Notes: generated from the letters alone by a model not told the origin. A DNA stretch of 64,000 bases from Tepiditoga spiralis (GCF_014701195.1 NZ_AP018712.1:1506501-1570500), one strand, 5' to 3'; shown: positions 45,154-55,077, counted from the first letter of the stretch. Numbers and translations: made by a program.

Positions 45154-45954
45154 ATGTTGAGTATTTCAAAAATTCTTAAAAAGAAAAATAAAGAAAAAAT
45201 AACAATGATTACTGCATACGATGCTCCTTCTGCTAGAATAGCTTATGATGCAAAAATAGATATGATTTTAGTTGGAGATTCTATTGCAAACACAATCTAT
45301 GGATATAAAGACACTTTAAAAATAGAACTTGAAGATATGATAAAACACGCTCAAAGTGTTAAGAGAGGAGCGACAGATGCTTTTGTTGTTGGTGACTTAC
45401 CATTTTTGAGTTATCAAGTTTCAACAGAACAAGCGATTGAAAATGCTGGTAAAATGTTAAAGTATTCTGGAGTTAATGCAATAAAATTAGAAGGTGGAAG
45501 TTTTGTTTGCGATAAAGTTTTTAAAATTGTAAATTCTGGGATACCTGTTATGGGACATATTGGTTTTACTCCACAATCATATAATCAAATAGGAATAAGA
45601 TCAAGAGGGAAAAATGATATAGAAGCAGAACGTTTAATAGAAGATGCTAAAAAATTAGAAGATGCTGGAGCATTTTCAATAGTGCTTGAAATGGTTACAG
45701 AAGATGTAGCAAAAAAAATAACAGAAAGTATAAGTATTCCAACGATTGGAATAGGTTCTGGAAAATATTGTGATGGTCAAGTTTTAGTATGGCATGATTT
45801 GCTTGGAATGAATCCAGATTTTTCTCCAAAATTTTCAAAAAAATATTTAGACGGTTATGGTATAATTAAAGAGGCAATAAAAAATTATATAAAAGATGTA
45901 AAATCTGAAAAGTTTCCTTCAGAAGAAAATACATTTAAAAGGAAATTAGTATGA
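45154..45954 (+). CDS. panB: 3-methyl-2-oxobutanoate hydroxymethyltransferase
   Basis: 266 residues. First committed step to pantothenate: ITAYDAPSARIAYDAKID, LVGDSIANTIYGYKDT, AIKLEGGSFVCDKVF, PVMGHIGFTPQS and TIGIGSGKYCDGQVLVWHDLLGM, all conserved metal- and substrate-site segments. Start follows GGAGG. Overlaps birA by four bases (ATGATTGG at the join). panC/panD are not in the window. Confidence 0.96.
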   Translation: MLSISKILKKKNKEKITMITAYDAPSARIAYDAKIDMILVGDSIANTIYGYKDTLKIELEDMIKHAQSVKRGATDAFVVGDLPFLSYQVSTEQAIENAGKMLKYSGVNAIKLEGGSFVCDKVFKIVNSGIPVMGHIGFTPQSYNQIGIRSRGKNDIEAERLIEDAKKLEDAGAFSIVLEMVTEDVAKKITESISIPTIGIGSGKYCDGQVLVWHDLLGMNPDFSPKFSKKYLDGYGIIKEAIKNYIKDVKSEKFPSEENTFKRKLV

Positions 45955-46682
45955 TTGGAGATAGAACTGTATTTTTTCAAAAAATTAATTCTACAAACAC
46001 TTATTTAAAAGAAAATTATCAAAAATTTCCGTCGGAATCAGTTGTTTGGGCCGAAGAACAGACTTCGAGTTATGGAAGACGAGGTAATTCTTGGACTTCA
46101 AGCAAAGGAGGATTATGGTTTTCCACAATTTTCAAACCCAAAAAAAGGCCTATGAATCCTTGGCATTATGTTAGATTGTATTCTCTTACTATATATGATA
46201 TTATAACTAAGTACAATGTAAATTGTAAAATAAAATGGCCAAATGATATTTTAATAGATAATAAAAAAGTTTGTGGAATATTAAGTGAAGCAATTTATAA
46301 AGGTAAGAATATAGAAGCTATTATTGTTGGAGTTGGATTAAATGTTAATAATAAAATTGATGGAGATTTAAAAAATATAGGGATATCTTTATCAGAAATT
46401 ACTAGTAGAGAGTTTAATTTAAAAAAGTTATTGAGCGAAATTAATCATAAAGCTTATTATACTTATTATTTAAAATATTTAAAGGATAAATCAGTATCGG
46501 TTATAACTAAAAAATGGATTTCGGCGCTTAATATAAAGATCAATGATGAAGTTAAAATAAAAAAAGTTGATGGTAATATTATTTATGGTAAAATAAAAAG
46601 AATAAATCCAGATTATATTGAAATAACAGATGAAAATTTTGAAGATAAAATAATGTATGCAGGTGAAATAAGTGTTAGATAA
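45951..46682 (+). CDS. birA: Biotin-protein ligase (no HTH domain)
   Basis: 243 residues. Catalytic core without the DNA-binding domain, so it is not a repressor: FFQKINSTNTYLKEN, EEQTSSYGRRGNSWTSSKGGLWFS (biotinyl-AMP loop GRRGN), KIKWPNDILIDNKKVCGIL and GVGLNVNN. Small C-terminal SH3-like domain (VDGNIIYGKIKRI). Overlaps panB start-to-stop; one operon. Confidence 0.95.
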   Translation: MIGDRTVFFQKINSTNTYLKENYQKFPSESVVWAEEQTSSYGRRGNSWTSSKGGLWFSTIFKPKKRPMNPWHYVRLYSLTIYDIITKYNVNCKIKWPNDILIDNKKVCGILSEAIYKGKNIEAIIVGVGLNVNNKIDGDLKNIGISLSEITSREFNLKKLLSEINHKAYYTYYLKYLKDKSVSVITKKWISALNIKINDEVKIKKVDGNIIYGKIKRINPDYIEITDENFEDKIMYAGEISVR

Positions 46683-46703
46683 TAATTTTTTGGAGGTATT
46701 GTA

Positions 46704-47225
46704 ATGGATATTGAAAATATTAAAGTTTTAATTTCGGAAGAAGAATTAGATAATAAAATAAGAGAGCTTGGAAAAAATATTACACAACATTATAAACCAA
46801 TGACAGATGAAATAGTTGCCATTTGTGTTTTAAAGGGATCAATAAATTTTTTTAGTGATTTAGTAAAGAGAATAGATATGAATGTTTTTTATAATTTTAT
46901 ACAAGTTTCTAGTTATTCAGGAACAAACACAACAGGTAAAATAAAGGTTAAAAGTTGGTTAGAAGAATCTTTAGAAGGAAAACATGTTTTAATAGTTGAA
47001 GATATTGTTGACACAGGAAATACATTAAAATATGTTATTAAATATATTGAAAGGCAAAAACCAGCTTCAATTGAAGTTGCTTCAATAGTAGTAAAAGATG
47101 TTCATGAACATGGTATTGATGTGAAATTTCCTGGTTTTACTATAGGAGATTACTTTATTATAGGTTATGGCCTTGATTATGATCAAAGTTATAGAAATAT
47201 ACCATTTATTGGATACGTAGAATAA
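46704..47225 (+). CDS. hpt: Hypoxanthine phosphoribosyltransferase
   Basis: 173 residues. PRT fold: IVAICVLKGSINFFSDL, and the PRPP loop VLIVEDIVDTGNTLKYV. C-terminal DYFIIGYGLDYDQSYRNIPFIGYV is typical. Salvages hypoxanthine/guanine to IMP/GMP. Start follows GGAGGTA. Next gene is purine-nucleoside phosphorylase, which supplies its bases. Confidence 0.96.
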   Translation: MDIENIKVLISEEELDNKIRELGKNITQHYKPMTDEIVAICVLKGSINFFSDLVKRIDMNVFYNFIQVSSYSGTNTTGKIKVKSWLEESLEGKHVLIVEDIVDTGNTLKYVIKYIERQKPASIEVASIVVKDVHEHGIDVKFPGFTIGDYFIIGYGLDYDQSYRNIPFIGYVE

Positions 47226-47241
47226 TAAAGGAGGATTTTTT

Positions 47242-48075
47242 ATGAGAATGAGTATAGTTGAATACAAAGAAAGAGTAAAAAAATCAGTTGATTTTATAAA
47301 TGAAAAAATAGGTAAAAAACCTGAAGTTGCAATAGTTTTAGGGACTGGATTGCACCTTATTTCAGAAAGTTTAAAAAATCCAATTCACATACCTTATTCT
47401 GAAATACCAGAATTTCCAATTTCAACTGCTCCAGGGCACAAAGGAGAATTAATTTTTGGGGAAATTTCTGGAAAGTTTGTTATGTTAATGAATGGTAGAT
47501 TCCATTATTATGAAGGTTATACAATGAAAGAAGTTACTTTCCCAATTAGGGTTATGCAAGAGTTAGATGTAAAAACATTAATTGTTACTAATGCTGCTGG
47601 TGGAATGAATCCTAATTTTAGTAGAGGTGTTCCTTGTATAATAACAGATCATATAAATTTCTTTGGCGATAATCCTTTAATAGGTCAAAATAATGATGAA
47701 TGGGGACCAAGATTTCCAGATATGTCTGAGGTTTATACAAAATCATTAATAGAGGAAACTTTAAGATCAGCAAAAAAATTAGAAATACCTGTGTTTACAG
47801 GTGTGTATCTTGGTATTACAGGACCTACTTTTGAGACACCATCGGAATTAAGAATGATGAGAAACTTTGGAGCTGATCTTGTTGGTATGTCTACTGTTCC
47901 TGAAGTAATAGTTGCTAGACATGCTGGTATGAATGTTTTAGGTATTTCAGCTGTAACAGATATGGCAATAGCTGAAGGACTTGAACCAGTTACAGAAGAT
48001 GAGGTTATAAAAATAGCAGAACAAACAGGTTTGAATATGGCTAAAATAATAATAGATGTTTTGGAAAGAATTTAA
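47242..48075 (+). CDS. Purine-nucleoside phosphorylase (trimeric PNP type)
   Basis: 277 residues. PNP family 2 features: VAIVLGTGLHLISE (GTG with phosphate-site Ser variant), TAPGHKGELIFGE, GRFHYYEGYTMKEVTFPIRVM, TNAAGGMNPNF, GPTFETPSELRMMRNFGADLVGMSTVPEVI. Cleaves inosine/guanosine with phosphate. 16 bases after hpt with AAAGGAGG; with it forms a salvage pair. Confidence 0.93.
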   Translation: MRMSIVEYKERVKKSVDFINEKIGKKPEVAIVLGTGLHLISESLKNPIHIPYSEIPEFPISTAPGHKGELIFGEISGKFVMLMNGRFHYYEGYTMKEVTFPIRVMQELDVKTLIVTNAAGGMNPNFSRGVPCIITDHINFFGDNPLIGQNNDEWGPRFPDMSEVYTKSLIEETLRSAKKLEIPVFTGVYLGITGPTFETPSELRMMRNFGADLVGMSTVPEVIVARHAGMNVLGISAVTDMAIAEGLEPVTEDEVIKIAEQTGLNMAKIIIDVLERI

Positions 48076-48087
48076 TTGGAGTTTTTA

Positions 48088-49071
48088 ATGAAAAAAAATT
48101 TTTTACTATTTATTATTGTTATTATTTTTAGCATAGTTCATTTTTCATTTGATTATTTAACATTGTTTAAATCACCAGGTTTATCATTTTCCTATTCATA
48201 TTTTAATAATAATGAAATTAACTTTTCTTTTAGATATGGTGGAAAGTATAAAATTATGAATAGTTCTGAATTGTTAAAAAAAGTATGGTCTCAAGATAGA
48301 ACATTAATTGGTGGACAAATGAAAGTTGAGTCTTCAAACTATACTCATGCTATTTCTCCATCAAAAGCAATGGGATTATTTCAAATAAAGTATCCTACTG
48401 GGAATGATATTTATGTTTTGAATTTATTTGAACCATATGATAATTTAAAAGGCGCTCTTGAATATCATGGATACTTAAGAAAATTGTTTGATAATGAAAA
48501 AAAACAAATTGCAGCTTATCATGAAGGACCTGGAACTATAAAAAATAATGGTATGACAAAAAATGGAGAATTATACTATAATAAAGTAAAATTAGCTCAA
48601 AAAGAGTATAAAAATTCACCTGTTTTTTCACCATTAATATTAGACTTTAATGGTAAAATGTATGGTAAAAACATTGAATACAATTTAGATTTATCATTAG
48701 CTTATGAAAAGATAGAAATTTATTTTGGAAATTCAGGAAATATAGAAAAAACAAATAATAATATTATTTTTAAAAATAATGGTATAAATTTTTCAATTGT
48801 ATATTGTCCTACTACAATACTTTCGTTTGGGTTTGGAAATAATTATGGATTAATTAGATTGGGACTCCCATGGCAAAATTTTATAATTAAGTATTTAAAT
48901 AGTCCAGAATTTACATATTATTATGGAGATCAGTATTTTTATTTTTTAAATATAAAAGATAAAAATATTAAAATAGGTGTTGGACTTAATGTTTATAATT
49001 TAAAATTTAGTCTTAATTATAATTTAAGTGGAGTGTATGGTCTTCAAATTGGACTGAGAGGTGCTTCATAA
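48088..49071 (+). CDS. Exported lytic-transglycosylase-like protein with beta-strand C-terminal part
   Basis: 327 residues from ATG 48088 (TTGGAG upstream; a TTG at 48076 is inside that site). Signal peptide KKNFLLFIIVIIFSIVHFS. Residues 65-170 resemble an SLT domain: catalytic Glu in QMKVESSNYTHAISPS, AMGLFQIKYPTG and AAYHEGPGTI. Residues 190-327 are aromatic beta-strands (FSLNYNLSGVYGLQIGL) like a small outer-membrane barrel. Probably cuts peptidoglycan. It ends one base into the fliF start, implying a role in placing the flagellar base through the wall. Confidence 0.7.
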   Translation: MKKNFLLFIIVIIFSIVHFSFDYLTLFKSPGLSFSYSYFNNNEINFSFRYGGKYKIMNSSELLKKVWSQDRTLIGGQMKVESSNYTHAISPSKAMGLFQIKYPTGNDIYVLNLFEPYDNLKGALEYHGYLRKLFDNEKKQIAAYHEGPGTIKNNGMTKNGELYYNKVKLAQKEYKNSPVFSPLILDFNGKMYGKNIEYNLDLSLAYEKIEIYFGNSGNIEKTNNNIIFKNNGINFSIVYCPTTILSFGFGNNYGLIRLGLPWQNFIIKYLNSPEFTYYYGDQYFYFLNIKDKNIKIGVGLNVYNLKFSLNYNLSGVYGLQIGLRGAS

Positions 49072-50627
49072 TGCAAGACTTTATTAATAATTTTTTAGAA
49101 TGGTGGAAAAATTTAAATAAAAAAAATAAAGTAATATATTCATTGACTATTAGTGTAAGTATAATAATAATTATTATATTATTTTTTATAATAAGTGCAC
49201 CTAAATATAAGTTTTTAATATCTGGTGTAAGTGAAACATCTTCTGGTTCAATAATTCAAAAATTAGAGGAATTAAATATTCCTTATAAAGTAACAAGTGG
49301 TGGAAGTATTTATGTAGCAAAAACCGATCCAAATGCATTAAGAATGAAATTAGCTACTAATGGTTCTCTTGGTGGAAGTGTAAAAGGTTATGAGCTTTTA
49401 AAAGATCAAGGATTTGGTACAACAAGTTATGATAAACAAGTCAATTATCAAATAGCTCTTGAAGGAGAATTATCAAGAAGTATTTCCACATTAAATGGCG
49501 TTCAAAATGCAAGAGTTCATTTAGTAATACCACCAAAAACATATTATAATCCCGGTCAAGAAGTTAAACCAAAAGCTTCGGTTTTAGTAATGTTGAATCC
49601 AGGAACAACTTTATCAAAAGAACAAATTAGAGGTATAATACAGTTAGTTTCAGGAGCTGTACAAGGATTAACAGCTGATAATATAAAGGTTGTTGATAAT
49701 TTTTCAAGAGATTTAAGTAGTTCGGTTATTTCTGATGGAAGTGTTGGCTTTGCAAGTACAAAATTTCAATTAAAAAAAGAAATTGAAGATTATTATTCTG
49801 AAAAAATACAGAAAAATCTTCAAGCTGTTTTTGGATTTGGAAATATAGTTGTTATATCAGAAGTTGAATTAAATTGGCAAAAATTGGAAGAACAGCAAAA
49901 GCAATTAGTTCCAACAAATAAAACAAATGGTATAATTTTAAGTCAACAAACAGAACAAGAACAGTCGAAAAATTATGATAATTCAGCAAATGGTGTACCT
50001 GGAACAACTTCTAATATACCACCATTTAGTAATCAAACCACTAATGGAAATACTTCAAGTGATTATTTAAAGAGTAAAACTATAACAAATTATGATGTTG
50101 GTGAGATAATAAAAAAGACAACTGAAGATAAAAATGGAGAAATATCTAAAAAAAGTTTTACAGTTTTTATTGATTTTAAAAATGCTAATATTACAGAAAA
50201 TGATACAATAAAAAAGCAAATTCAAGAAGCAATTTCGACAGCAACAGGTGTTGAAACAAAATTAGTATCTATAGTTCCTCTAAAATTTAACAGACAAATT
50301 GAAAATATGAGATCAAAAATTGAGGAAGAGCAAAAGAACAAACAAAGATTAACAGTTTTAATATTTATATTTATGTTGGTCGTTATTTTTGCTACATTAA
50401 CGATGTTTATGTTTGTAAAATATTCGAAAAAGAAAAAAGTTTATAATCTTGTTGAACAAAGAAAGAGGAAGTTAGAAGATAGAGTAAAAGAGGTTGTTGG
50501 TGAAGTGGAAGAAGAAGTTGAAGAATATAATCCAGCTGTGGAAACACAAAGAAAGATTGAAAATATTGTTGATACTAGAATAGAAGACGTTGTTGAAATA
50601 ATAAAAATTTGGATGAATAGTCAATGA
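49071..50627 (+). CDS. fliF: Flagellar M-ring protein FliF
   Basis: 518 residues. N-terminal membrane helix (VIYSLTISVSIIIIIILFF), ring-building motif EELNIPYKVTSGGSIYV, SYDKQVNYQIALEGELSRSI, RVHLVIPPKTYYNP and KPKASVLVMLNPGTTLS. A low-complexity Gln/Asn/Thr stretch (near residues 285-330) and a second membrane helix near 430-450 are followed by the charged FliG-binding tail. Forms the MS ring. Start ATG shares a base with the preceding stop. First of fliF-fliG-fliH-fliI. Confidence 0.96.
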   Translation: MQDFINNFLEWWKNLNKKNKVIYSLTISVSIIIIIILFFIISAPKYKFLISGVSETSSGSIIQKLEELNIPYKVTSGGSIYVAKTDPNALRMKLATNGSLGGSVKGYELLKDQGFGTTSYDKQVNYQIALEGELSRSISTLNGVQNARVHLVIPPKTYYNPGQEVKPKASVLVMLNPGTTLSKEQIRGIIQLVSGAVQGLTADNIKVVDNFSRDLSSSVISDGSVGFASTKFQLKKEIEDYYSEKIQKNLQAVFGFGNIVVISEVELNWQKLEEQQKQLVPTNKTNGIILSQQTEQEQSKNYDNSANGVPGTTSNIPPFSNQTTNGNTSSDYLKSKTITNYDVGEIIKKTTEDKNGEISKKSFTVFIDFKNANITENDTIKKQIQEAISTATGVETKLVSIVPLKFNRQIENMRSKIEEEQKNKQRLTVLIFIFMLVVIFATLTMFMFVKYSKKKKVYNLVEQRKRKLEDRVKEVVGEVEEEVEEYNPAVETQRKIENIVDTRIEDVVEIIKIWMNSQ

Positions 50628-50653
50628 TACAGTCAGTAAGGAGGGAGTAAATA

Positions 50654-51664
50654 ATGTCTAAAGAACCCGAACTTACCGGGCTGAGAAAGTCTGCAATTCT
50701 TTTAATTTTAATGGGGCATGAAAGAGCCGGTAGAGTTTTAAAAAAATTAAATGATTCACAAGTAGAACAATTAACACTCGAAGTTGCAAATATGGGACAA
50801 GTTGATGAGGCAATAAAAAATACTGTTACATCAGAATTTTTTGAGCTTGCAAAGATAAAAGAATTTATAAATAAAGGTGGAGTTGACTATGCAAAAGAAC
50901 TCCTTGAAGAAGCTTTTGGGCCTGAAAAAGCAATTGAAATTATAGAGAAATTAGTTTCTAATTTACAAGTAAAACCATTTGATTTTTTACGGAAAATAGA
51001 TGTTTCGCAAATGGTAAATGTCTTGCAAAATGAACATCCACAAACTATTTCTTTAGTTTTATGCTATTTACCTCCATCTACTTCTTCTCAGATAATAGCT
51101 GGATTACCAGAAACTTTGCAAGTAGATGTTTTAAAAAGAATTTCAATAATGAATTCTGCTACTCCTGATATAGTAAAAGAAATAGAATCAAAAATGAAAG
51201 ATAGACTTTCTACATTTACAGTTCAAACTTTTTCACAAGTTGGTGGAATTGAAGTTTCTGCTGAAATAATGAATAATATTGATAGAGTTGTTCAAAAAAA
51301 TATTTTTGATAGAATGTCAGAAAGAGATCCAAAGCTTTCTGAAGAAATTAGAAAGAGAATGTTTGTTTTTGAAGATTTAGTAAAATTAGATAATAGAGCA
51401 ATTCAAAGAATAAATAGAGAAATTGATACCAAAGATTTAACTATAGCATTAAAAGGAGCTTCAGAAGAATTAAAAGAAATCATATTTAGTAATATGTCTA
51501 AGAGGGCTGCTCAAATGATAAAAGAAGAATTAGAATTTATGGGACCAGTTAGAGTTAAAGATGTTGATGAAGCACAGCAAAGAATAGTTAATATTGTTAG
51601 AAAATTAGAAGAAGCTGGCGAAATAATAATCGGCGGCGGAGGAGGAGAGGAGTTAATTGTATAA
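50654..51664 (+). CDS. fliG: Flagellar motor switch protein FliG
   Basis: 336 residues. N-terminal SAILLILMGHERAGRVLKKL, middle EHPQTISLVLCYLPP (EHPQ motif), and C-terminal MFVFEDLVKLDNRAIQRINREID with the charged torque helix near LKGASEELKEIIFSNMSKRAA. Connects FliF to the C ring and stator. Start ATG after GGAGGGAGT. The last codons run into fliH. Confidence 0.97.
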   Translation: MSKEPELTGLRKSAILLILMGHERAGRVLKKLNDSQVEQLTLEVANMGQVDEAIKNTVTSEFFELAKIKEFINKGGVDYAKELLEEAFGPEKAIEIIEKLVSNLQVKPFDFLRKIDVSQMVNVLQNEHPQTISLVLCYLPPSTSSQIIAGLPETLQVDVLKRISIMNSATPDIVKEIESKMKDRLSTFTVQTFSQVGGIEVSAEIMNNIDRVVQKNIFDRMSERDPKLSEEIRKRMFVFEDLVKLDNRAIQRINREIDTKDLTIALKGASEELKEIIFSNMSKRAAQMIKEELEFMGPVRVKDVDEAQQRIVNIVRKLEEAGEIIIGGGGGEELIV

Positions 51665-52352
51665 TAAAAGAATTATACATAATCAATATGTAGTACTTGA
51701 CTCTCCTAAAGATATAAATATTGAAAAAGATCATGTAATAAATGATTCTGAAGAAAAAGATACTGCAGAACAAATAATAAAAGAAGCAGAAAAACGTGCA
51801 GAACAAATAATAAAAGAAGCAGAAAAACGTGCAGAACAAATAATAGAAGAAACACGTAAAAAAGTAGAAGAAGATAAACAAGAAATAATAAAAGAATTTA
51901 AAATTAATCTAGAAAAACAACAAGAAGAATATATTGTTAATGCAAGTAAATCTATTGAAAATGTTATAAAAAATATAGATTTATATGCTGAAAAATATAT
52001 TGGAATTGCAAATGAATTTATTGTTGAAGCAATAAAAACTATATTAAAAAAATATATAAAAGAAGAAATTTTTAATAAACCACAATGGATAAACGAAGTA
52101 TTAATGGAAGTGAGAGATAAAATAAATTCTTTTAAGCAGATTGTATTAAAAATGAATTCTAAAATGGTACAGAATTACGGATATTTATTTGAGAATATAA
52201 AAAGTGATTCTTTTATTATAAAAGAAGATAACACATTGAATGAAAATCAAATAAATGTTGAAACTGAAGTTGGAACATATGAAATTTTTCCAGAAAATTA
52301 TATTAATGAAATAGTAAAATCTTTGGAGGATTCTTTTAATGAAAGCACTTGA
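51657..52352 (+). CDS. fliH: Flagellar assembly protein FliH (regulator of FliI)
   Basis: 231 residues from TTG 51657, with AGGAG just before; the start overlaps the fliG stop. The centre is a long Glu/Lys/Ala helix with an exact 11-residue repeat (AEQIIKEAEKR), then a V-type ATPase-stalk-like C-terminal domain (IANEFIVEAIKTILKKY). No better start is seen. It links FliI to the export gate and inhibits it. Overlaps fliI by 14 bases. Confidence 0.88.
   Translation: MYNKRIIHNQYVVLDSPKDINIEKDHVINDSEEKDTAEQIIKEAEKRAEQIIKEAEKRAEQIIEETRKKVEEDKQEIIKEFKINLEKQQEEYIVNASKSIENVIKNIDLYAEKYIGIANEFIVEAIKTILKKYIKEEIFNKPQWINEVLMEVRDKINSFKQIVLKMNSKMVQNYGYLFENIKSDSFIIKEDNTLNENQINVETEVGTYEIFPENYINEIVKSLEDSFNEST
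51765..51857 (+). repeat. 33-bp in-frame tandem repeat in fliH
   Basis: GCAGAACAAATAATAAAAGA starts units at 51765, 51798 and (shorter) 51831. Two units of 33 bp are essentially identical and a third is partial. Each encodes AEQIIKEAEKR, so changes of copy number would lengthen or shorten the stalk helix without breaking frame. Confidence 0.85.
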
Positions 52353-53670
52353 TTTTGAAAAGGTACTTTCAATATTTAAAGAAAAAATAAATAAAAAAGA
52401 AATACTATCCCTTGAAGGAAAAGTAGTAAGAATTGTTGGTGTTACAATTGAAGCTATAGGTCCAGATGCTGCTGTTGGAGATTTATGTTCAATTAAGTTA
52501 AAAGATAAAAATGAAGCTTTAGCAGAAATGGTTGGCTTTTCTGATAACAGAACGCTTTTAATGCCTTTTGAAGAGATAAATGGATTGTATGTTGGAGCTT
52601 CTGTAAAGAAAAAAGATGAAAGAGTTTCAGTAAAAGTTGGAGAAAATATATTAGGAAAAGTATTAGATGGACTTGGAAGACCTATTGATGGAAATAGTAT
52701 AAAATCAAAAGAGGAAAAAAGTATATATGATTCACCACCAAATCCTTTAATAAGAAAAAGGATTGATTCGCCTCTTTCTGTTGGAGTTAGAGCAATCGAT
52801 GGAATGATGACTTTGGGAAAGGGACAAAGAATTAGTATAATGGCTGGAAGTGGTGTTGGAAAAAGTACGCTTTTAGGGATGATTGCAAGAAATACAGAAG
52901 CCGACATAAATATAATAGGATTAATTGGAGAACGTGGAAGAGAAGTTAGAGAATTTATTGAAAGAGATCTGGGAGAAGATGGATTGAAAAAATCTGTTGT
53001 AATTGTATCTACTTCAGATCAACCAGCTTTAATGAGAGTTAAAGCATTATATACTGCTACTACAATGGCTGAATATTTTAGAGATAAAGGAAAAAATGTT
53101 TTATTAATGGTAGACTCTTTAACAAGGTGGGCTATGGCTCAAAGAGAAATTGGATTATCTATAGGTGAACCTCCTGCAACAAGAGGATATACACCAAGTG
53201 TTTTTGCTAATCTTCCTAAAATTCTTGAAAGAGCTGGTAATTCATCTGTAGGAACTATGACGGGTATATACACTGTATTAGTTGAAGGGGATGATATGAA
53301 TGATCCTATTGGAGATGCTGTAAGAGGAATTGTTGATGGACATATTGTATTATCAAGAAAACTTGCTGATTCAGCTCATTATCCTGCAATAGATATTCTT
53401 TCAAGTGTTAGTAGACTTATGAGTAGTGTTTCTTCAAAAGAACATTTAGAGGCTATGAGAAAGATAAAAGATTTATATGCAACATATAAAGAAGCAAAAG
53501 ACTTAATAGAAGTTGGGGCATATAAAAGCGGTATGAATAAAAAAATAGATGCATCAATTTTGGAAATAGAAAATATTAATAATTTTTTAACTCAAGGGGT
53601 AAATGAATATGACTCATTTGATAATATAGTAAATAAATTAATAACTATTTCTAATAGATGTAATATTTAA
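52339..53670 (+). CDS. fliI: Flagellum-specific export ATPase FliI
   Basis: 443 residues, F1-beta-like. Walker A is AGSGVGKSTLLGMIARN, then GLIGERGREVREFIE, Walker B NVLLMVDSLTRWAMAQRE and GEPPATRGYTPSVFA. Powers flagellar protein export. GGAGG precedes the start. The next gene is a sugar permease, so fliJ is not at its usual place. Confidence 0.97.
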   Translation: MKALDFEKVLSIFKEKINKKEILSLEGKVVRIVGVTIEAIGPDAAVGDLCSIKLKDKNEALAEMVGFSDNRTLLMPFEEINGLYVGASVKKKDERVSVKVGENILGKVLDGLGRPIDGNSIKSKEEKSIYDSPPNPLIRKRIDSPLSVGVRAIDGMMTLGKGQRISIMAGSGVGKSTLLGMIARNTEADINIIGLIGERGREVREFIERDLGEDGLKKSVVIVSTSDQPALMRVKALYTATTMAEYFRDKGKNVLLMVDSLTRWAMAQREIGLSIGEPPATRGYTPSVFANLPKILERAGNSSVGTMTGIYTVLVEGDDMNDPIGDAVRGIVDGHIVLSRKLADSAHYPAIDILSSVSRLMSSVSSKEHLEAMRKIKDLYATYKEAKDLIEVGAYKSGMNKKIDASILEIENINNFLTQGVNEYDSFDNIVNKLITISNRCNI

Positions 53671-53698
53671 TATATTTTATGGTTGGAGGTATTGAAAA

Positions 53699-55063
53699 AT
53701 GGGGATTCCTGCAGAATGGACTATATTAATAGTCACTTTATCTATTGCGTTTTTACTTTTTTTAACGCAAAAGGTATCAAAAAAAGTTTTGAGTAGAGGA
53801 AAGTATAGAAAAGTTAAAGAAAGTACAGAAGCATATTTATATCTTTTGCCTTCTATGGTTGTTTTAGCTATATTTGTATTTTGGCCTGTAATTTATTCTT
53901 TTATTTTAAGTTTTTATAAATGGGATTTTCAAAATCAGGCAAATCCTATTTTTATAGGATTAAAAAATTATACGAAGCTTTTTACTTTAAAACATAGTAT
54001 TGATATAAGTTTTAATACAGCTTTTTTTAATACACTATTGGTTTTAATGACTTATATATTTTTGATGCATTGGATTTTTGATATAAAAAAAATAAAAGAA
54101 AATACATATAGAAAAATGATAATTTCTATGTCGTTATTAGGAATTATAGGTGTTTTTTTAAGTAATTTATTATTTATAGCTGCTGTTATTATTTCTTTAA
54201 TTATGGTATTTTTATATACATATCTTTCAGCAAAAAAATTTGCATATAATACAAATGATAAACTTATGGGAAGATTAATACTTTTTGCAATAGTTTATAC
54301 AATTTCTGTAAAAATAGGTGTTGTTGAGATAATTAATTTTTTAAATGCAGCTAAAGAAGAATCTGATTTTATAAAATCTATTTGGAATACTTCATATTAT
54401 GTTTTGCTATCTACTCCTATAACAATATTTTTAGCTCTATTAATTGCACTTTTGTTGAATAGAAAACTATTTGGCAAAACAGTTTTTAGAACTATTTATT
54501 TTATTCCTTTTGTAACAAGTGTTGTAGCAGTATCTCTTGTTTGGCAATGGATATTTAATGATAATGGTTTATTAAATTATATTTTAGGATTTTTTGGATT
54601 ACAAAAAACCTTATGGCTAAAAGATGCTAAGTATACAATTCCGACTGTTGCAATAATATCAATATGGAAATTAGTTGGATATTATTCGGTTATATTTCTC
54701 TCAGGTCTTCAAAATATTGATAAATCATATTATGAAGCTGCAGAAGTTGATGGGGCAAACACATGGCATCAATTTAAATTTATTACTTGGCCGTTATTAT
54801 CCCCAACCACATTTTTTATATTGATTGTATCTATGATAGGTGCTTTTAAGGTTTTTTCAGAAATTTTTGTTTTATATTCGGGAATGCCTGGTCCTTACAA
54901 CAATAGTGGACTTACTGTCGTGTACTATATCTATGATAAATTTTATAGTGAACAAAGAATGGGAGAAGCCAGTGCTGCTGCATATGTACTGTTTGGTATA
55001 ATTCTTATGTTTACATTTATACAGATAAAGGCCGGCAAAAATAAAGTTCATTATGATAATTGA
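53699..55063 (+). CDS. MalF-like sugar ABC transporter permease
   Basis: 454 residues, longer than usual (about 300). N-terminal membrane helix, then a conserved LPSMVVLAIFVFWPVIYSF helix, extra membrane helices at about 100-215, and the standard core with EAA loop YYEAAEVDGANTWHQFKF and SMIGAFKVFSEIFVLYSGM. Partner of the following MalG-like gene. No binding protein or ATPase gene is next to it. Start ATG after GGAGGTATTG, 28 bases past fliI. Confidence 0.85.
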   Translation: MGIPAEWTILIVTLSIAFLLFLTQKVSKKVLSRGKYRKVKESTEAYLYLLPSMVVLAIFVFWPVIYSFILSFYKWDFQNQANPIFIGLKNYTKLFTLKHSIDISFNTAFFNTLLVLMTYIFLMHWIFDIKKIKENTYRKMIISMSLLGIIGVFLSNLLFIAAVIISLIMVFLYTYLSAKKFAYNTNDKLMGRLILFAIVYTISVKIGVVEIINFLNAAKEESDFIKSIWNTSYYVLLSTPITIFLALLIALLLNRKLFGKTVFRTIYFIPFVTSVVAVSLVWQWIFNDNGLLNYILGFFGLQKTLWLKDAKYTIPTVAIISIWKLVGYYSVIFLSGLQNIDKSYYEAAEVDGANTWHQFKFITWPLLSPTTFFILIVSMIGAFKVFSEIFVLYSGMPGPYNNSGLTVVYYIYDKFYSEQRMGEASAAAYVLFGIILMFTFIQIKAGKNKVHYDN

Positions 55064-55077
55064 GGAGGACTACTAAT

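Noticed and set aside
51597-51881. Minus-strand 94-codon Phe/Tyr-rich frame
   Set aside because: Antisense of the repeated Lys/Glu/Ala codons of fliH.
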